64,000 nucleotides of DNA from assembly GCF_000164135.1 (NCBI RefSeq), contig NZ_GG770553.1, positions 67,795 to 131,794 on the forward strand, given 5' to 3'. Source of the DNA: Mycobacterium parascrofulaceum ATCC BAA-614. GTDB taxonomy: Bacteria > Actinomycetota > Actinomycetes > Mycobacteriales > Mycobacteriaceae. Below the pieces are notes generated by a model. It was not told the origin of the DNA and ran no database searches. It saw nothing but the letters and a program-made list of their open reading frames with translations. This document shows positions 63,568 through 64,000 of this stretch, in pieces; the stretch's first letter is position 1, and each line of letters begins with the position of its first letter. The position numbers and the translations under genes are program-made.

Positions 63568-64000
63568 ATGCGTGGACCGTTCATCGGCAGCGAGGCGCTG
63601 GCATCGGGCGCACTGACGCGATACCGGTTGCGTAGCCGATTCGTCGCGCTGCATCCGGCCGTCTACATCCAGCGCGACGCGGATCTCACCGCTGTCACGC
63701 GCGCTCACGCCGCATGGCTGTGGTCACGGCGGCGCGGCGTGGTCGCGGGACAGTCCGCCGCGGCACTACACGACGCCAAGTGGGTCGACCACCGTGGCCC
63801 GGCTCAGTTGGTGTACGAGCACCGTCGTCCACCGCCCGGAATCCGCACGTGGTCGGAGAGCGTCTCGCCCGACGAAATCCAGTTGATCGGCGGAATACCG
63901 GCAACCACCGCGGCACGCACCGCTTTCGACCTTGCCTGCCGGAATCCGACCGCAGCGGCGGTCGCAGCCATCGATGCGCTGGCACGCGCAACCCGGCTGA
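63568..64000 (+). CDS. DUF559 / AbiEi-like protein (3' end outside window)
   Basis: The frame begins at an ATG and remains open to the right edge (144 codons visible). The N-terminus MRGPFIGSEALASGALTRYR and VVAGQSAAALHDAKWVD resemble the winged-helix part of the AbiEi-like/DUF559 proteins common in mycobacteria, whose C-terminal part is a Vsr-like endonuclease fold. That C-terminal part would lie beyond the window. It does not appear linked to echA19, from which it is separated by a palindrome. Function unknown; a toxin-antitoxin role has not been shown for this branch. Confidence 0.75.
   Translation, partial: MRGPFIGSEALASGALTRYRLRSRFVALHPAVYIQRDADLTAVTRAHAAWLWSRRRGVVAGQSAAALHDAKWVDHRGPAQLVYEHRRPPPGIRTWSESVSPDEIQLIGGIPATTAARTAFDLACRNPTAAAVAAIDALARATRL

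Overview
This window is high-GC actinobacterial DNA from a slow-growing Mycobacterium, most like the M. avium complex. The support is gene content and order: a phoPR pair, a cyp51/cyp123 sterol P450 cluster, a complete mce4 cholesterol importer and lipoproteins of the LpqH type. Two blocks match, from memory, the order of the M. tuberculosis H37Rv segments Rv0756c-Rv0774c and Rv3489-Rv3516. Those segments lie far apart in H37Rv but only about 19 kb apart here.

Layout. Bases 1-19.6 kb hold a truncated esterase gene, ggtA and purD, then the aldA-SDR-dehydrogenase-decarboxylase operon. Divergent from that is a long run: TetR regulator, cyp123, SDR, cyp51, ferredoxin, SnoaL-like gene, adhB, an old-yellow-enzyme-like flavoprotein, a ketosteroid-isomerase-like gene and a HIT gene. 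PhoR and phoP follow, then a decapeptide-repeat protein and tRNA-Thr. Bases 19.7-38.5 kb are a species-variable segment. It is rich in small exported, proline-rich or lipid-anchored proteins, and also holds a cold-shock gene, a lytic transglycosylase, a secreted serine protease, an amidase, a TDT-family transporter, an LCP cell-wall ligase, several SDRs, an enoyl-CoA hydratase and a FetAB-like ABC transporter. Bases 38.5-63.5 kb hold otsA with small flanking genes, then the mce4 operon on the minus strand. After it come the Hsd4A-type SDR and fdxD (minus), fadE26-fadE27-fadD17 (plus), and fadD19-kinase-amidohydrolase-ilvX (minus) divergent from echA19. The window ends inside a DUF559-type gene.

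How the genes work together. The mce4 genes import sterol. FadD17 and FadD19 make steroid side-chain CoA thioesters, FadE26/FadE27 dehydrogenate them, EchA19 hydrates and the Rv3502c-like SDR oxidises. Perfect copies of the KstR operator consensus TNNAACNNGTTNNA lie in the fdxD/fadE26 and fadD19/echA19 divergent regions and upstream of an isolated SDR gene at 35.8 kb; a one-mismatch copy lies upstream of mce4. The cyp51 cluster has its own TetR gene. Two TGGACA-N2-TGTCC inverted repeats sit in the aldA/TetR divergent region, one of them over the TetR start codon.

No insertion sequence, prophage, CRISPR array or replication origin was seen. Several intergenic spacers carry palindromic or direct repeats that look like dispersed mycobacterial intergenic elements. 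I saw no clear stand-alone novel defence or mobile system. The most unusual items are the decapeptide-repeat protein beside phoPR, the paired TetR operators, a kinase-like gene translationally coupled to fadD19, and the extra flavoprotein in the cyp51 cluster.
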